The notes below the pieces were generated by a model. The model saw only the letters and a program-made list of their open reading frames with translations. It searched no databases and was not told the DNA's origin. A stretch of 64,000 nt of DNA, from the NCBI RefSeq assembly GCF_003641205.1, contig NZ_CP032762.1:992001-1056000 (forward strand). The letters run 5' to 3'. A program made the translations under genes and the position numbers. The stretch comes from Rhodococcus sp. P1Y. Lineage in GTDB: Bacteria; Actinomycetota; Actinomycetes; Mycobacteriales; Mycobacteriaceae. This document shows, piece by piece, positions 1 to 7,843 of the stretch (position 1 is its first letter; every line of letters starts with the position of its first letter).

Positions 1-203
1 GCGGACAGTGCCGAGTAGGCCTCGAGCATCGGCTCGTCGGGCTTGCCGATTCCTGGTAGTTGGTAGAAGTGGTCCATGACGAACGCGGTGTCGAATCCCG
101 CGGCCTCTGCCTCGCGCGCCTGCGCGATGACCGTCGGGAACAGCTCCTTGACGGAACCTTCGTAGCTGAAGTTGGGCATCTGGTAACCGAGACGAATAGT
201 CAC
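1..203 (-). CDS. LLM-class flavin/F420-dependent oxidoreductase, N-terminal fragment
   Basis: Only the first 67 residues lie in the window; the gene continues past its left edge. It begins with a GTG codon at 203 and reads MTIRLGYQMPNFSYEG, followed by a helix and the segment AAGFDTAFVMDHFYQLPG. This is the first beta strand and the second-strand DH motif of the luciferase-like monooxygenase (TIM-barrel) fold. Family members use FMNH2 or F420H2 to oxidise or reduce small organics; the substrate cannot be told from this piece. It diverges from the thiolase gene at 314 across a 110-bp promoter region that carries an inverted repeat. Confidence 0.75.
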   Translation of the reverse strand, partial: MTIRLGYQMPNFSYEGSVKELFPTVIAQAREAEAAGFDTAFVMDHFYQLPGIGKPDEPMLEAYSALS

Positions 204-249
204 CCGAACAACGCTACTCCCGTCGGTGACGCACGACACCTGGAGAAGT

Positions 250-271
250 TGACTATGTCGAGCTATAGTCA
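250..271. promoter_or_regulatory. inverted repeat in a divergent promoter (candidate operator)
   Basis: TGACTAT, 8-bp spacer, ATAGTCA is a perfect 7-bp inverted repeat midway between the LLM oxidoreductase start (203) and the thiolase start (314). Its position and symmetry suit a dimeric repressor such as a TetR protein. No cognate regulator lies next to it in the window, so the factor is unknown. Confidence 0.4.
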
Positions 272-313
272 GGCTAGCTAGGGTTTAGTAAAGCCAGACG
301 GAAAGGTCACGTC

Positions 314-1498
314 ATGTCTCATACATTCGGTCGGGATGCAGTCATCGTCGAGGCGGTCCGCACACCGGTGGGCAAGGGTAAGGCCAGCGGGGCGCTCCAT
401 GGCGTGCACCCGGCGGATCTGTTGGCGCACAGCCTCCGCGCACTGATCGAGCGAACCGGCATCGATCCGGCCTTGATCGACGACGTCATCACCGGCGCCG
501 TGACTCAGGTCGACGAGCAGGCGTTCAACATTGCTCGGACGGCGTTGCTCGCCGCCGGCTACCCCGAGTCGGTGCCGGGAACCACCGTCGACAGGCAGTG
601 TGGAAGTAGTCAGCAGGCAGTGCATTTCGCCGCGCAGGGCGTCATGTCCGGTGCGTACGACATCGTAGTCGCGGCAGGCGTCGAGTCGATGGGTCGCGTC
701 CCCATGGGATCCAACATCAGGCCGGGCGCGGACCCTCGCGGCGTGGCATTCACCGAACGCTATTCGGAAGGCCTGATCGCGCAAGGCCATAGCGCCGAAT
801 TGATCGCTGCACGATGGGGATTCGATCGGACGGCCCAGGACGAGTTCGCTTTGAGCAGTCACGCCAAGGCATACGCTGCCGCGACGGGTGGCCGTTTCGC
901 CAAGGAACTCGCGCCCCTTGCCGAGCTCGACCACGACGAGATCATCAGGAGTGGAGGCACACTGGAATCGATGGCGGGGCTGAGGCCGGCATTCGTTGAT
1001 CCTGCTGTGGGCGAGCGTTTCCCGCAGATCGATTGGTCGGTGACTGCGGGTAACAGCAGCCCGTTGAGCGACGGTAGTGCCGCCCTGCTGATCACCACGA
1101 GTGAGATCGCCGCGCGGCTCGGATTGAAGCCGTTGGCGCGGTTGCATAGCTTTGCCGTCGTCGGATCCGATCCGCTGTACATGTTGACCGGGGTGATTCC
1201 GGCGACCGAGAAGGTGCTCGCGAGGGCAGGCCTGGGGTTGTCGGATATCGATCTGTTCGAGGTCAACGAGGCGTTCGCGTCGGTTGTCCTAGCGTGGCAG
1301 AAGGAAATCGGCGCAGATCCGAGACGCGTCAACGTCAACGGAGGAGCCATTGCCATCGGACATCCCCTCGGAGCCAGCGGCGCGCGGATCATGACGACTC
1401 TCGTCAACGCGATGGAACAGAACGATGCACGGTTCGGTCTGCAAACGATGTGTGAGGCAGGCGGGCTGGCCAATGCAACGATTCTGGAACGGGTCTGA
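314..1498 (+). CDS. thiolase family protein (acetyl-CoA C-acyltransferase)
   Basis: A 394-residue thiolase, the usual length for the family. It catalyses thiolytic cleavage of 3-ketoacyl-CoA (or the reverse Claisen condensation) in the cytoplasm, typically as the last step of fatty acid or sterol side-chain beta-oxidation. The nucleophilic cysteine is Cys96 in DRQCGSSQQA, the NEAFA motif is at 318-322, the catalytic histidine is His350 in GGAIAIGHPLGASG, and the second acid/base cysteine is Cys380 in CEAGGLANA. The ATG has a purine-rich GGAAAGG about 8 nt upstream. There is no partner beta-oxidation gene next door, so chain-length or sterol specificity is open. The divergent LLM oxidoreductase may share its regulation. 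Confidence 0.93.
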   Translation: MSHTFGRDAVIVEAVRTPVGKGKASGALHGVHPADLLAHSLRALIERTGIDPALIDDVITGAVTQVDEQAFNIARTALLAAGYPESVPGTTVDRQCGSSQQAVHFAAQGVMSGAYDIVVAAGVESMGRVPMGSNIRPGADPRGVAFTERYSEGLIAQGHSAELIAARWGFDRTAQDEFALSSHAKAYAAATGGRFAKELAPLAELDHDEIIRSGGTLESMAGLRPAFVDPAVGERFPQIDWSVTAGNSSPLSDGSAALLITTSEIAARLGLKPLARLHSFAVVGSDPLYMLTGVIPATEKVLARAGLGLSDIDLFEVNEAFASVVLAWQKEIGADPRRVNVNGGAIAIGHPLGASGARIMTTLVNAMEQNDARFGLQTMCEAGGLANATILERV

Positions 1499-1549
1499 CG
1501 AGCCCCGTTTTTGCTGCAGAAACCGGCGTACGGGTGAACAATCGGCCGC

Positions 1550-1930
1550 ATGACGACTCTCCAGCTCACCCGCCCGCCGTTCTCCGGATTCGCCGTCGAC
1601 GACATCGACAAGGCCCGAACGTTTTATGCCGAGACGCTCGGGCTGACCGTCGTCGATGGCGAGATGGGACTGATACACCTCCAGTTGAGCGAGTCCGTGG
1701 AGGTGTTGATCTACCCACGGGAGAGTCACCGACCTGCGCCGTACACGATCTTGAACTTCCCCGTCGCCGATATCGATGCCGCCGTCGACGCGCTGATCGC
1801 CAAAGGCGTCGTATTCCAGCAGTATCCGGACATGGGGACCGACGAGCGCGGAATCTTTCGGCACGGCGGCCCGCTCATCGCGTGGTTCACCGACCCCGCA
1901 GGCAACGTTCTGGCTGTACTCGAGGCCTGA
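1550..1930 (+). CDS. VOC (glyoxalase/bleomycin-resistance fold) protein
   Basis: A 126-residue single-domain protein of the vicinal oxygen chelate superfamily. It starts with the betaalphabeta element FSGFAVDDIDKARTFYAETLG and ends with the second-module signature FTDPAGNVLAVLEA. Members bind a metal or a small ligand and act as glyoxalases, isomerases, dioxygenases or drug-binding proteins; the clear His/Glu metal set of true glyoxalase I is not obvious, so no reaction is assigned. It follows the thiolase by 51 bp on the same strand and may be co-transcribed. Its stop codon abuts the stop of the convergent protease gene with no intergenic space. Confidence 0.85.
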   Translation: MTTLQLTRPPFSGFAVDDIDKARTFYAETLGLTVVDGEMGLIHLQLSESVEVLIYPRESHRPAPYTILNFPVADIDAAVDALIAKGVVFQQYPDMGTDERGIFRHGGPLIAWFTDPAGNVLAVLEA

Positions 1931-3048
1931 TTACGCTGTGGGCGTGCCGAGTTCGAGGGTCACCGACTGATTCTGGCGAACCCCTGTGTCGGTGACCCAC
2001 TCCAGACGGACGATGTCACCAGGCCTACGTCCGATCATCCCCCGCGTGAGCTCGTCGGATGTGCGCACCGGTAGGCCGTCGATCGAGACGATCACGTCGC
2101 CCTGAATCAGTCCGGCGCGTTCGGCGGGCGAGTCGGATTGGACCGACGCCACAGCCGCGCCCTGCGATGGTCCCGTTGTTCGGAACGCCGATACGTCGCG
2201 GACGCCGATACCCAAGTAGGGCGTCGGACCGACGTGGACGGTGCCTGCCGATTCTCCGGTGCGAACTTGCTCGACGACGGCCATCGCCTCGTCGATGGGG
2301 ATTGCATAGGCCTCGGGTGCCTGTGTTGCGCGCGCCTCGTCCGACAGTCCCGCTGCGTCCACCCCGACGACGTTGCCCCACGCGTCGACGAGTGGCCCCC
2401 CTGAGTCCCCCGGCCGAACGTCGGCGTCGACCTGGATCAGTCCGGTCAGGTCGTTACGAGATCCGTCGACCGAACTTTGAGCAGTCACGGAACGATCCAG
2501 CGCGACGACGGTCCCCGGTGCCGGCACGAGAACGCCTGCGCCCGAGGCATTCCCAATCGCGGTGACCGCATCGCCGACGGCAAGGTCAGCGGACGATCCT
2601 ATGGCCGCCACCTCAAGGTTCGCGGCCGTCGTCAGCTGCAGGACTGCAAGGTCTCGCGATCTGTCGTACCCGAGTATCGACGCGTCGTAGATCAGTCCGT
2701 TGCCCGCATGCACTGCGGTCACGTCGGACGCCTGTTCGATCACATGGAAGTTGGTAAGGACGAGCCCATCAGATCCGACGACGAACCCGGTCCCCGCGAC
2801 TCCGTAGAGCCCGAACTCGGCAGCGATCGTGACGACGGTCGGATTCACTCGCGCCGAGATCTGCTCGGGGGTGAGCGGGGCAGCGGGTGGTAGCTGGGCT
2901 GCGGGAGGGGCGGAGGTGGGGCAGGTTGACCGACGAGGGCAGCAGGTGAGTCGGTCTTATCGAGTACACCGGGTGCCAACGGAGCCGCGAGAGCTGAGGC
3001 AGCGACCGTCAGCGCAATGAGGAACGCCGCTCGGCTCGCCACCTGCAT
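1931..3048 (-). CDS. secreted trypsin-like serine protease with PDZ domain; N-terminus out of frame
   Basis: The mature enzyme is an S1C (HtrA/DegP-like) protease. In the 305-residue main frame (GTG at 2848) the triad is complete: His35 in TNFHVI, Asp66 in SRDLAVL, Ser149 in RPGDSGGP; a PDZ domain follows from about residue 210. The segment just before 2848 reads PPAAPLTPEQISARVNPTVV, normal for the family, but that frame has no start codon before a stop at 2957-2959. A good signal peptide (ATG at 3048, MQVASRAAFLIALTVAASA, then a Pro-rich linker) lies in a frame offset by one base. Adding a single C in the C-rich linker near 2905-2915 would join the two. Either a real frameshift mutation, a slippage site, or a sequence error. 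The start overlaps the end of the upstream HNH gene by 40 bp. Confidence 0.8.
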
Positions 3049-5402
3049 AGGTAACGATTATGGCCCCACCGGGACGGAAACGAGGGCATCCGGCGGAACC
3101 CGCAGGTGCCGCCTGGTTGTGTCTTTTCTTCGGGCATGGCTGTGGGCGGCACAGGTGGTGCTTTCTGTGCCGCTGGGTGCAGGTGCCCTGTGTGTGGGGC
3201 TGGTGGGGGTGGTTCCCGGGTGGCGACCGGTTCTGCGGGTCGGGTCGCCACTCCCCTTGTGTCAGGTGGGTGGTGCGCCTGGTTCGGGGGTTCCGGGTTC
3301 TCGGTGGTCTGGTTCTCGGGGTCCGGTGGTGGGGTGTTGGTTGTGGGTTGGGTGCTGGGCATGCCGGGCAGGGGTGTGTCGGAGGGGTGGATGTATTCGT
3401 TTGGGTGGTGGTAGTGGTTGATGGTTCCGTGTCTGTGGGGGTCGAGTGTGGTGGGTGGGTGCCAGAGGGTGCGGCCGGGGTAGGGGTGGTCGGGTTCGGC
3501 TTTGGTGGTGGCCCAATCGGTGTCGGTTTTTCCGACGAGGGGGTGGTGGATGTCGCAGCCGAAGGTGAGTGTGTCGATGTCGGTGTTGCCGCCGTCGGCC
3601 CATTCGTCGATGTGGTGGGTTTGGGAGTAGGTGGCGGGTCGGGTGCAGCCGGGGAAGGTGCAGCCTCGGTCGGCGGCGATGAGGACGATGCGTTGGTCGG
3701 GTGTGGCGAGGCGTTTGGTGCGGGCGAGGTGCAGGGGTCTGCCGGTGCGGTCGTCGAAGATGACGAGGTAGTGGTGGGCGTGGGTGGCCATGCGGATGGC
3801 GTCGCGGATGGCGATGGTGGATCCAGTGGCGGTGATGGCGTGTCCGGTGGCTGTTTCGAGTTCGTTGAGTGTCATGGTGATGACGGCGGTGACGGGTAGT
3901 CCTCGGTGTTGGCCGAGTTGTCCGGAGGCGAGCATTTGTCTCAGGATGGTTTTGAGGGCGTCGTGTTGGCGTCGTCCGAGGCCGCGTCGGTCTCGTTGGG
4001 CTCGTTCGGTATCGGCTTCGGCTTCGGCATCCTCGCCCTCGACGGCGTCATCGTCGCCCGAACTGTCGCCCGGCTCGTCGCTCGATCCGTCGCCACCGGA
4101 GCTGTCTGTGTTGTCGCCGGTGGGTGTGTCGAACAAGCTCGGCTCTGTGTTGTCGGGGCCGCTGTTGGTGTCGGGTTCGTTGGTGTTGGGTTCGTCGATG
4201 AGGGGGGTGGTGTCGGCGGGGTTGCACATGCCGGGTTTGGCCCATTTGCTGAATGCGGCTTCGAGGTAGGCGCGGAATTCGGCGTCGCAGCGGAATCTGC
4301 CGGTGCTCAGTCCTGCGGCGTCGGGGTCGTCGAGGTAGAGGTAGGTGCGGTCGGCGACGGATTCTTTGTCGAGGTCGCCGTCGGGGTCGAGGATGTCGTA
4401 GAGGCGGCGGGCGGCGACGGTGAACGCGTCGGGTAGTAGGTCCCGGGCGAGTTGCACCAGTTGTTGTTCGGCGTGCTCGGCGGTGTCGGTGTCGACTTTG
4501 GTGCCGAGTCTTTTGAAGAATTTGCGGATGATCTGTTGGTGTTCTTCGCCGATGATTCCGTTTTCGGCGGCGTGGGTGGTGGCGGGTAGGTGTGGTGGGA
4601 GGCGTTCGCCGGTGAGGGTGGTGCGTTCGCCGAATTGTTCGGCCATCAGGATGCGTTGTCCGGATTGTTTCATCGACAGTCGTAGGAGGACGGCGAGTGC
4701 TTCGGGGATCGATCCGTAGATGCCGTCGAGTCCGTGTTGGTCGATGAGGTCGGCGATCCAGGTGTGGGAGTATCCGAACAGGGTTCGGGTCATGGTTTCG
4801 GTGCGCATCAGCAGGGCTCGGCGGTCACTGTTGGTCAGGGCCATCGTTTGTATCTGTCCGAGTCGGGTGATGCTTGCTTCGAGGTCTGCGATGACGCGTG
4901 CGAGGCCGGGTGCGTCGATCACCGGTGTCGCGGTCAGGTCGAGTTCGGTGACCGGTACGACTCCGTCGCGGCCGTCGCGGTTGGTGGACCACGATTGTGC
5001 CCAGGCGGTCATCGGATCCGGCTTCACCGACCCCGCCTCCCCATCCGGCAGAGCATCCCCCTCCGCTTCAGCCTGATCCTCCGACCCAGCCTCCTCCACT
5101 TCAGCCTCCTCCGACCCAGCCTCCTCCGATTCAGCTGGATCCTCCGTGCTGATCGAATCGGGTTCGACTGCAACACCACTCAGCTCGGAGGTCTCACCCG
5201 CACCGGCGTCGTCACCGGCGGGTTCAGCAGCCGCATCCGGCAGCACGGCAGCATCGCCAGCCGTGACTGAGTCGCCAACCGTTACCGCTTCCCCCGCCGT
5301 CACCGCTTCGCCGGCCGTGACCACCCCACCGATCGTCAGATCGGCGATATCCCCTGCTGCTGTGTTGGCTTCGTCGACCGAAGCGCTATCCCCCGAAAGC
5401 AT
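3009..5402 (-). CDS. DUF222 and HNH endonuclease domain protein (13E12 repeat family), SOS-boxed
   Basis: A 797-residue protein of the actinobacterial 13E12/DUF222 family. The first 130 residues are low complexity: repeats of VTAGEAVT/VTVGDSVT, then runs of Glu, Ala, Ser. The DUF222 core follows, then a second acidic linker, then a Cys-type HNH nuclease domain from about residue 581 (CTFPGCTRPATY, THHIDEWADGG, CDIHHPLVGK), and finally a Pro/Thr-rich tail. HNH proteins of this type are presumed DNA endonucleases; the cellular role is not established. A LexA-type box lies 34-49 bp upstream of the ATG, so induction by DNA damage is likely. The last about 25 residues overlap the protease start and look like random coding, so the native C-terminus may have been changed. 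A second family member lies at 60394-62604. Confidence 0.88.
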   Translation of the reverse strand: MLSGDSASVDEANTAAGDIADLTIGGVVTAGEAVTAGEAVTVGDSVTAGDAAVLPDAAAEPAGDDAGAGETSELSGVAVEPDSISTEDPAESEEAGSEEAEVEEAGSEDQAEAEGDALPDGEAGSVKPDPMTAWAQSWSTNRDGRDGVVPVTELDLTATPVIDAPGLARVIADLEASITRLGQIQTMALTNSDRRALLMRTETMTRTLFGYSHTWIADLIDQHGLDGIYGSIPEALAVLLRLSMKQSGQRILMAEQFGERTTLTGERLPPHLPATTHAAENGIIGEEHQQIIRKFFKRLGTKVDTDTAEHAEQQLVQLARDLLPDAFTVAARRLYDILDPDGDLDKESVADRTYLYLDDPDAAGLSTGRFRCDAEFRAYLEAAFSKWAKPGMCNPADTTPLIDEPNTNEPDTNSGPDNTEPSLFDTPTGDNTDSSGGDGSSDEPGDSSGDDDAVEGEDAEAEADTERAQRDRRGLGRRQHDALKTILRQMLASGQLGQHRGLPVTAVITMTLNELETATGHAITATGSTIAIRDAIRMATHAHHYLVIFDDRTGRPLHLARTKRLATPDQRIVLIAADRGCTFPGCTRPATYSQTHHIDEWADGGNTDIDTLTFGCDIHHPLVGKTDTDWATTKAEPDHPYPGRTLWHPPTTLDPHRHGTINHYHHPNEYIHPSDTPLPGMPSTQPTTNTPPPDPENQTTENPEPPNQAHHPPDTRGVATRPAEPVATREPPPPAPHTGHLHPAAQKAPPVPPTAMPEEKTQPGGTCGFRRMPSFPSRWGHNRYLCRWRAERRSSLR

Positions 5403-5435
5403 GAGATCAATCTAGCCCGACCCACCGACAAGTTT

Positions 5436-5451
5436 TCGAACGTACGTTCCC
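5436..5451 (-). promoter_or_regulatory. SOS (LexA) box upstream of DUF222/HNH gene
   Basis: The plus-strand sequence TCGAACGTACGTTCCC matches the actinobacterial SOS consensus TCGAACN4GTTCGA at 10 of 12 fixed positions. It lies 34-49 bp upstream of the HNH gene start at 5402, the expected promoter position. Near-identical boxes occur at 11496 and 62619 in this window. Confidence 0.75.
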
Positions 5452-5522
5452 ATCCGAACTTATGAAAGATCCTTTGCTTCACAAACATTCGGCCACGTCC
5501 AGCGACCGGCATCGTCGAGTGC

Positions 5523-6275
5523 TCAGGTATTTCGCGAAGGTGCGAACACCGTGACTGAGTCGACCGCCAAGGATGCGCGCGAGAATTCGACGAACACAAC
5601 GCCTGGGCCGGATTCCAGTTCCGCAGAAGCGCTGACAATTCGTCCGGCTGCCAACAACTTTCGGTAGGTCGCTCCGCGCAGCACGTCTGGGGACAACGAT
5701 TCACCGGATGCGTCTCTGACGGGGCATCGTGGGTCGCGAAGAACGTCGAGCGCCGCCGTCTTCCCTCGTGCGCCGACGCTGCGAAGCCCACCCATGAAAC
5801 CGAGAACCCCGCGCACGCCTTGGTTCGACACGAGCTGAGGAGTCAGCTTGGCCGACGCGGACAGGCCACGGGTACCGGCACCCAACAACTGCCTGATCAT
5901 GGATTGCAGTTCCCAATGCGCTGCCAAGCGCCAAATTTTCAGAACCCCGTTCTCCTCTACAAGGTCGTAGCGCAGGTGCATCGGTACGTTCAGCACGGCT
6001 CCGGTGGACATGATCGTCTCGAGGGACAAATCGCGTACGACGGACATCCCCGAGACGACGTCGTTCTCGACGTGAAAATTGATTGTGTTCGGCGAGATGA
6101 AGGTGTCGTAGAAGCGTCCAATCGCGTCGACGCCCCGGTGCGGCTTGGACCCGACCGGGTCGTTGACTTCCCCGTTCCGGGCGTAGAGACCCACCCACGC
6201 AGCTTTGTCGTGAACTGTCACGGCGTCGGGCGAGCCCTGAACAGCGGTGACCAGATCCTCAGCGGTACGCACCAC
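5523..6275 (-). CDS. SnoaL/NTF2-like family protein
   Basis: A 250-residue protein starting at GTG 6275. The first half has the NTF2-like alpha+beta cone pattern: DKAAWVGLYARNGEVNDPVGSKPHRGVDAIGRFYDTF, then FHVENDVV and MHLRYDLVEENGVLKIWRLAAHWE. This is the layout of ketosteroid-isomerase-like and SnoaL-like ligand-binding or isomerase domains. The second half (about residues 125-250), with LRSVGARGKTAALDVLRD, is not recognised. The 120 bp between this gene and the HNH gene hold only the SOS box. The gene reads away from the hydrolase region on the same strand, with a 77-bp gap. No reaction is assigned. Confidence 0.75.
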   Translation of the reverse strand: MVRTAEDLVTAVQGSPDAVTVHDKAAWVGLYARNGEVNDPVGSKPHRGVDAIGRFYDTFISPNTINFHVENDVVSGMSVVRDLSLETIMSTGAVLNVPMHLRYDLVEENGVLKIWRLAAHWELQSMIRQLLGAGTRGLSASAKLTPQLVSNQGVRGVLGFMGGLRSVGARGKTAALDVLRDPRCPVRDASGESLSPDVLRGATYRKLLAAGRIVSASAELESGPGVVFVEFSRASLAVDSVTVFAPSRNT

Positions 6276-6352
6276 TCGACGTTATCTCCACGTCGAACTT
6301 CAGGCATCGAAATGAGGCGGACCCGAACAAGGACATCGACGTCGGACCGAGT

Positions 6353-7132
6353 TCATGCGAAGACCGCCCTTTCCGTCAGCCACCCGTCGATTGCGGCCAT
6401 GGTTGGAGTGAGGAAGGGCTCGTCGAACAGTGCATGATCTGCACCCGGTATCTCGACATGGTCAGCATCGCGGTAGCGCCGTGCGGTCGTGCGAGGGATT
6501 CGTCGGTTCACCGCTCTGTCCTGTTCGGCACCGATCACGAGAACAGGTGCGTCTACTGCGGCGAAGTCGACGGTCGCCGCGTGACGGCGGTCGAGATACG
6601 GAAAGCTCATCTCGCAGTACGCCCGCCCTGATTCGGCGACTGCGCCATCGAACAGTTCACGAACATGTTGGAGCGGCTGGTGTTGTGCGATGACCTTGAA
6701 GCGGGTCATGGTGGGCATCAGCGGTCGACGCCACGGCGCGCTGGGGTGGAAGAAGTGCGTCCCGAACAGGCGGATCATCGTCGGGTACACGGCGAAGATG
6801 CCCGCTGCGGGTGCAGGCGCTGCGGCGACGACACCTGCGGTCGGGGTGCGCGCTGCGACCAGCTGTACCAGTAATCCGCCCATCGAGAGTCCAACTACCA
6901 GAGGTGGGGAATCGAGGGATCGGCAAAGCGCGACGAGATCGTCGGTGTAGTCGAGAAGACTCAAGCCCGCGATCAGCGGAGCACCTTCGTCGCGAGGGAG
7001 TTCATGGTGGCGCAGGGTCGGGGTGTGGACGGTGAACCCGCGGTCGGTGAAGGCCTGCGAGGCGGAACCCCACCATGTGGGAGTACCCCGACCCCAAGTG
7101 CCATGAACAAGGACGACGTGACGGTTGGACAT
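6353..7132 (-). CDS. alpha/beta hydrolase
   Basis: A 259-residue alpha/beta-hydrolase-fold protein. The oxyanion motif is HGTWGRGTP near the N-terminus, the nucleophile elbow is GLSMGG (Ser), the acid lies in VIGAEQDRAV, and the catalytic His is in GADHALFDEP. It is probably an esterase, lipase or acyl hydrolase acting in the cytoplasm. The ATG at 7132 was chosen over earlier in-frame codons because the conserved strand RHVVLVHG starts 3 residues later and because upstream sequence is the intergenic region. It diverges from a TetR gene at 7205 across a 72-bp space holding repeated palindromic elements, so it is probably the target of that repressor. Confidence 0.85.
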   Translation of the reverse strand: MSNRHVVLVHGTWGRGTPTWWGSASQAFTDRGFTVHTPTLRHHELPRDEGAPLIAGLSLLDYTDDLVALCRSLDSPPLVVGLSMGGLLVQLVAARTPTAGVVAAAPAPAAGIFAVYPTMIRLFGTHFFHPSAPWRRPLMPTMTRFKVIAQHQPLQHVRELFDGAVAESGRAYCEMSFPYLDRRHAATVDFAAVDAPVLVIGAEQDRAVNRRIPRTTARRYRDADHVEIPGADHALFDEPFLTPTMAAIDGWLTERAVFA

Positions 7133-7150
7133 AGTCGTGAATCTACACGG

Positions 7151-7178
7151 ATCGGTCGATTTGGCAATCGGTCGATTT
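7151..7178. promoter_or_regulatory. candidate TetR operator, two direct repeats
   Basis: ATCGGTCGATTT occurs twice, at 7151-7162 and 7167-7178, 16 bp apart. The second copy contains AATCG-GT-CGATT, a 5-bp inverted repeat, as well. The pair lies between the divergent hydrolase (start 7132) and TetR (start 7205) genes, as expected for a regulator that controls itself and its neighbour. Confidence 0.5.
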
Positions 7179-7204
7179 TGATACTGCGCCGATAAGGTAG
7201 CCAT

Positions 7205-7843
7205 ATGGATCGAGGAGACGAGGAGCACGACGCGACGGTCGACGGTCGCTCCGCTCGCTGGGCGCATCGGCGACCGGAATTGGTGGCCGCCGCCACCCAG
7301 TACGTCCTCGACCGAGGCGTCTCCGATCTGACCCTGCGGCCACTGGCATCGGCGATGGGCGTCACGATCGCGACAGTGGTGCGACAGTTCGGGTCGAAGG
7401 AGGCGCTGGTCGAGGAGATCACCCGCACCATCAACGAGGACCTGCTGAGGACTCTTCGCGAAGACCCCGAGCTCGTCGGCCTCACCCCGGAGCAGACGCT
7501 GCGCACGCTCTGGCGGCGATGGCTGGAGCCGGCGCAGGGCAGGCAGTTCCGGGTGCTGTTCGAGCTTTTCGGCCTGGCCGCCCATCACCCGGATCAATAC
7601 AGATGGTTCACCGGGTCGATCGTCACCGACTGGCTACCGCAGATCGAGGCCCCGCTGATCGGCGATGGAGTCGAGCCTGCCGCCGCGCGCCAGATGGCCA
7701 CCCTGGTGTTGGCAGTACTGAGAGGGCTACACCTCGACCTTGTTGCGACCGGGGACGTCGACCGCGTCGATGCAGCGTTCGAGCTGGCCATGGCAACGCT
7801 CGCCCCCGCGCTCACCTCACCGCGTGACGCTATCGCGCGCTGA
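7205..7843 (+). CDS. TetR/AcrR family transcriptional regulator
   Basis: A 212-residue TetR protein. The N-terminal HTH runs from about residue 22 to 68: ELVAAATQYVLDRGVSDLTLRPLASAMGVTIATVVRQFGSKEALVEEI, with the typical GSKEAL end of helix 4. The variable ligand-binding domain follows. The ATG at 7205 is preceded by AAGG. It is divergent from the alpha/beta hydrolase gene and most likely represses it. Its 3' end overlaps the convergent metallophosphoesterase gene by 14 bp, so there is no room for a terminator between them. Confidence 0.9.
   Translation: MDRGDEEHDATVDGRSARWAHRRPELVAAATQYVLDRGVSDLTLRPLASAMGVTIATVVRQFGSKEALVEEITRTINEDLLRTLREDPELVGLTPEQTLRTLWRRWLEPAQGRQFRVLFELFGLAAHHPDQYRWFTGSIVTDWLPQIEAPLIGDGVEPAAARQMATLVLAVLRGLHLDLVATGDVDRVDAAFELAMATLAPALTSPRDAIAR

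Noticed and set aside
278..1147. Minus-strand frame opposite the thiolase
   Set aside because: No domain and the thiolase motifs on the plus strand are complete.
3060..4436. Long plus-strand reading frames (up to 279 codons) over the first DUF222/HNH gene
   Set aside because: They are Val/Gly-rich antisense shadows of the minus-strand gene, whose HNH and DUF222 sequence is clearly coding.
6353..7597. Extended N-terminus for the alpha/beta hydrolase up to 7597
   Set aside because: The extra part runs antisense through the TetR gene and its codon content is unlike the protein; the ATG at 7132 fits the fold.
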